Source of the DNA: Myxococcales bacterium
GTDB taxonomy: Bacteria > Myxococcota_A > Polyangia > Fen-1088
Reading direction: 5' to 3'
Assembly (NCBI GenBank): GCA_003142855.1
Contig: PLNW01000069.1
Location: 1 to 64,000, forward strand
Length of the DNA stretch: 64,000 nt
Below are positions 63,901 to 64,000 of the stretch, piece by piece (within the stretch, counting starts at the first letter, position 1; every line of letters starts with the position of its first letter). The notes under the pieces are model-generated. The model was not told the DNA's origin, did not search any database, and saw only the letters and a list, made by a program, of their open reading frames with translations. The translations under genes and the position numbers were made by a program.

Positions 63901-64000
63901 CTATCCCGTGGGGCCAGCGGCCTTCGGGCGGAGCGGGACCACGTTGTCAGCCTCGGCCATGGCCAGGTAGTCGCCCCATGCCTGCATGATCTGGCGGCGC
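63901..64000 (-). CDS. C-terminal end of a probable tyrosine recombinase/integrase (continues outside window)
   Basis: Reading in from the right edge on the minus strand: RRQIMQAWGDYLAMAEADNVVPLRPKAAGPTG-stop; resembles P4-type integrase C-termini. Confidence 0.5.
   Translation of the reverse strand, partial: RRQIMQAWGDYLAMAEADNVVPLRPKAAGPTG

Overview
This is a 64 kb high-GC chromosomal window with myxobacteria/Deltaproteobacteria-like gene content. All family names below come from reading the translated ORFs; no database search was run.

Positions 1-45.2 kb look like ordinary chromosome. They include folE, a fusA-like EF-G, two tandem MBL-fold hydrolases, an HU-like protein, an ABC transporter whose permease is fused to a CPBP-protease-like domain, a Crp/Fnr regulator, an RRM protein, two isopropylmalate/isocitrate dehydrogenase family genes, an Omp85-like protein, a lytic transglycosylase, ssb, a polysaccharide deacetylase next to an NtrC-type regulator, a GH12-like lipoprotein, an EXPERA/SDR/DUF1295/transporter operon, a Ser/Thr kinase-ATPase, an ArsR-methyltransferase gene overlapping metH, a phosphopantetheinyl transferase and gatCAB.

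Positions 45.2-64 kb look like an accessory, mosaic region. It has two same-strand recA 3'-end fragments (45.2 and 53.6-54.1 kb), an intact rve-type integrase, secreted/lipoprotein genes, and an unusual protein combining two HTH-like segments with an HU domain. It also has a 613-aa protein with 18-aa tandem repeats and a HEPN-like C-terminus next to a DUF4062-like protein, two tandem RCC1-repeat lipoproteins, and the C-terminus of a probable tyrosine integrase running off the right edge.

The best candidate for something undescribed is the 54.1-58.5 kb module. It contains the repeat/HEPN-like gene and the DUF4062 gene, each followed on its 3' side by a copy of a ~175-bp repeat. The two repeat copies contain a hairpin with compensatory base changes.
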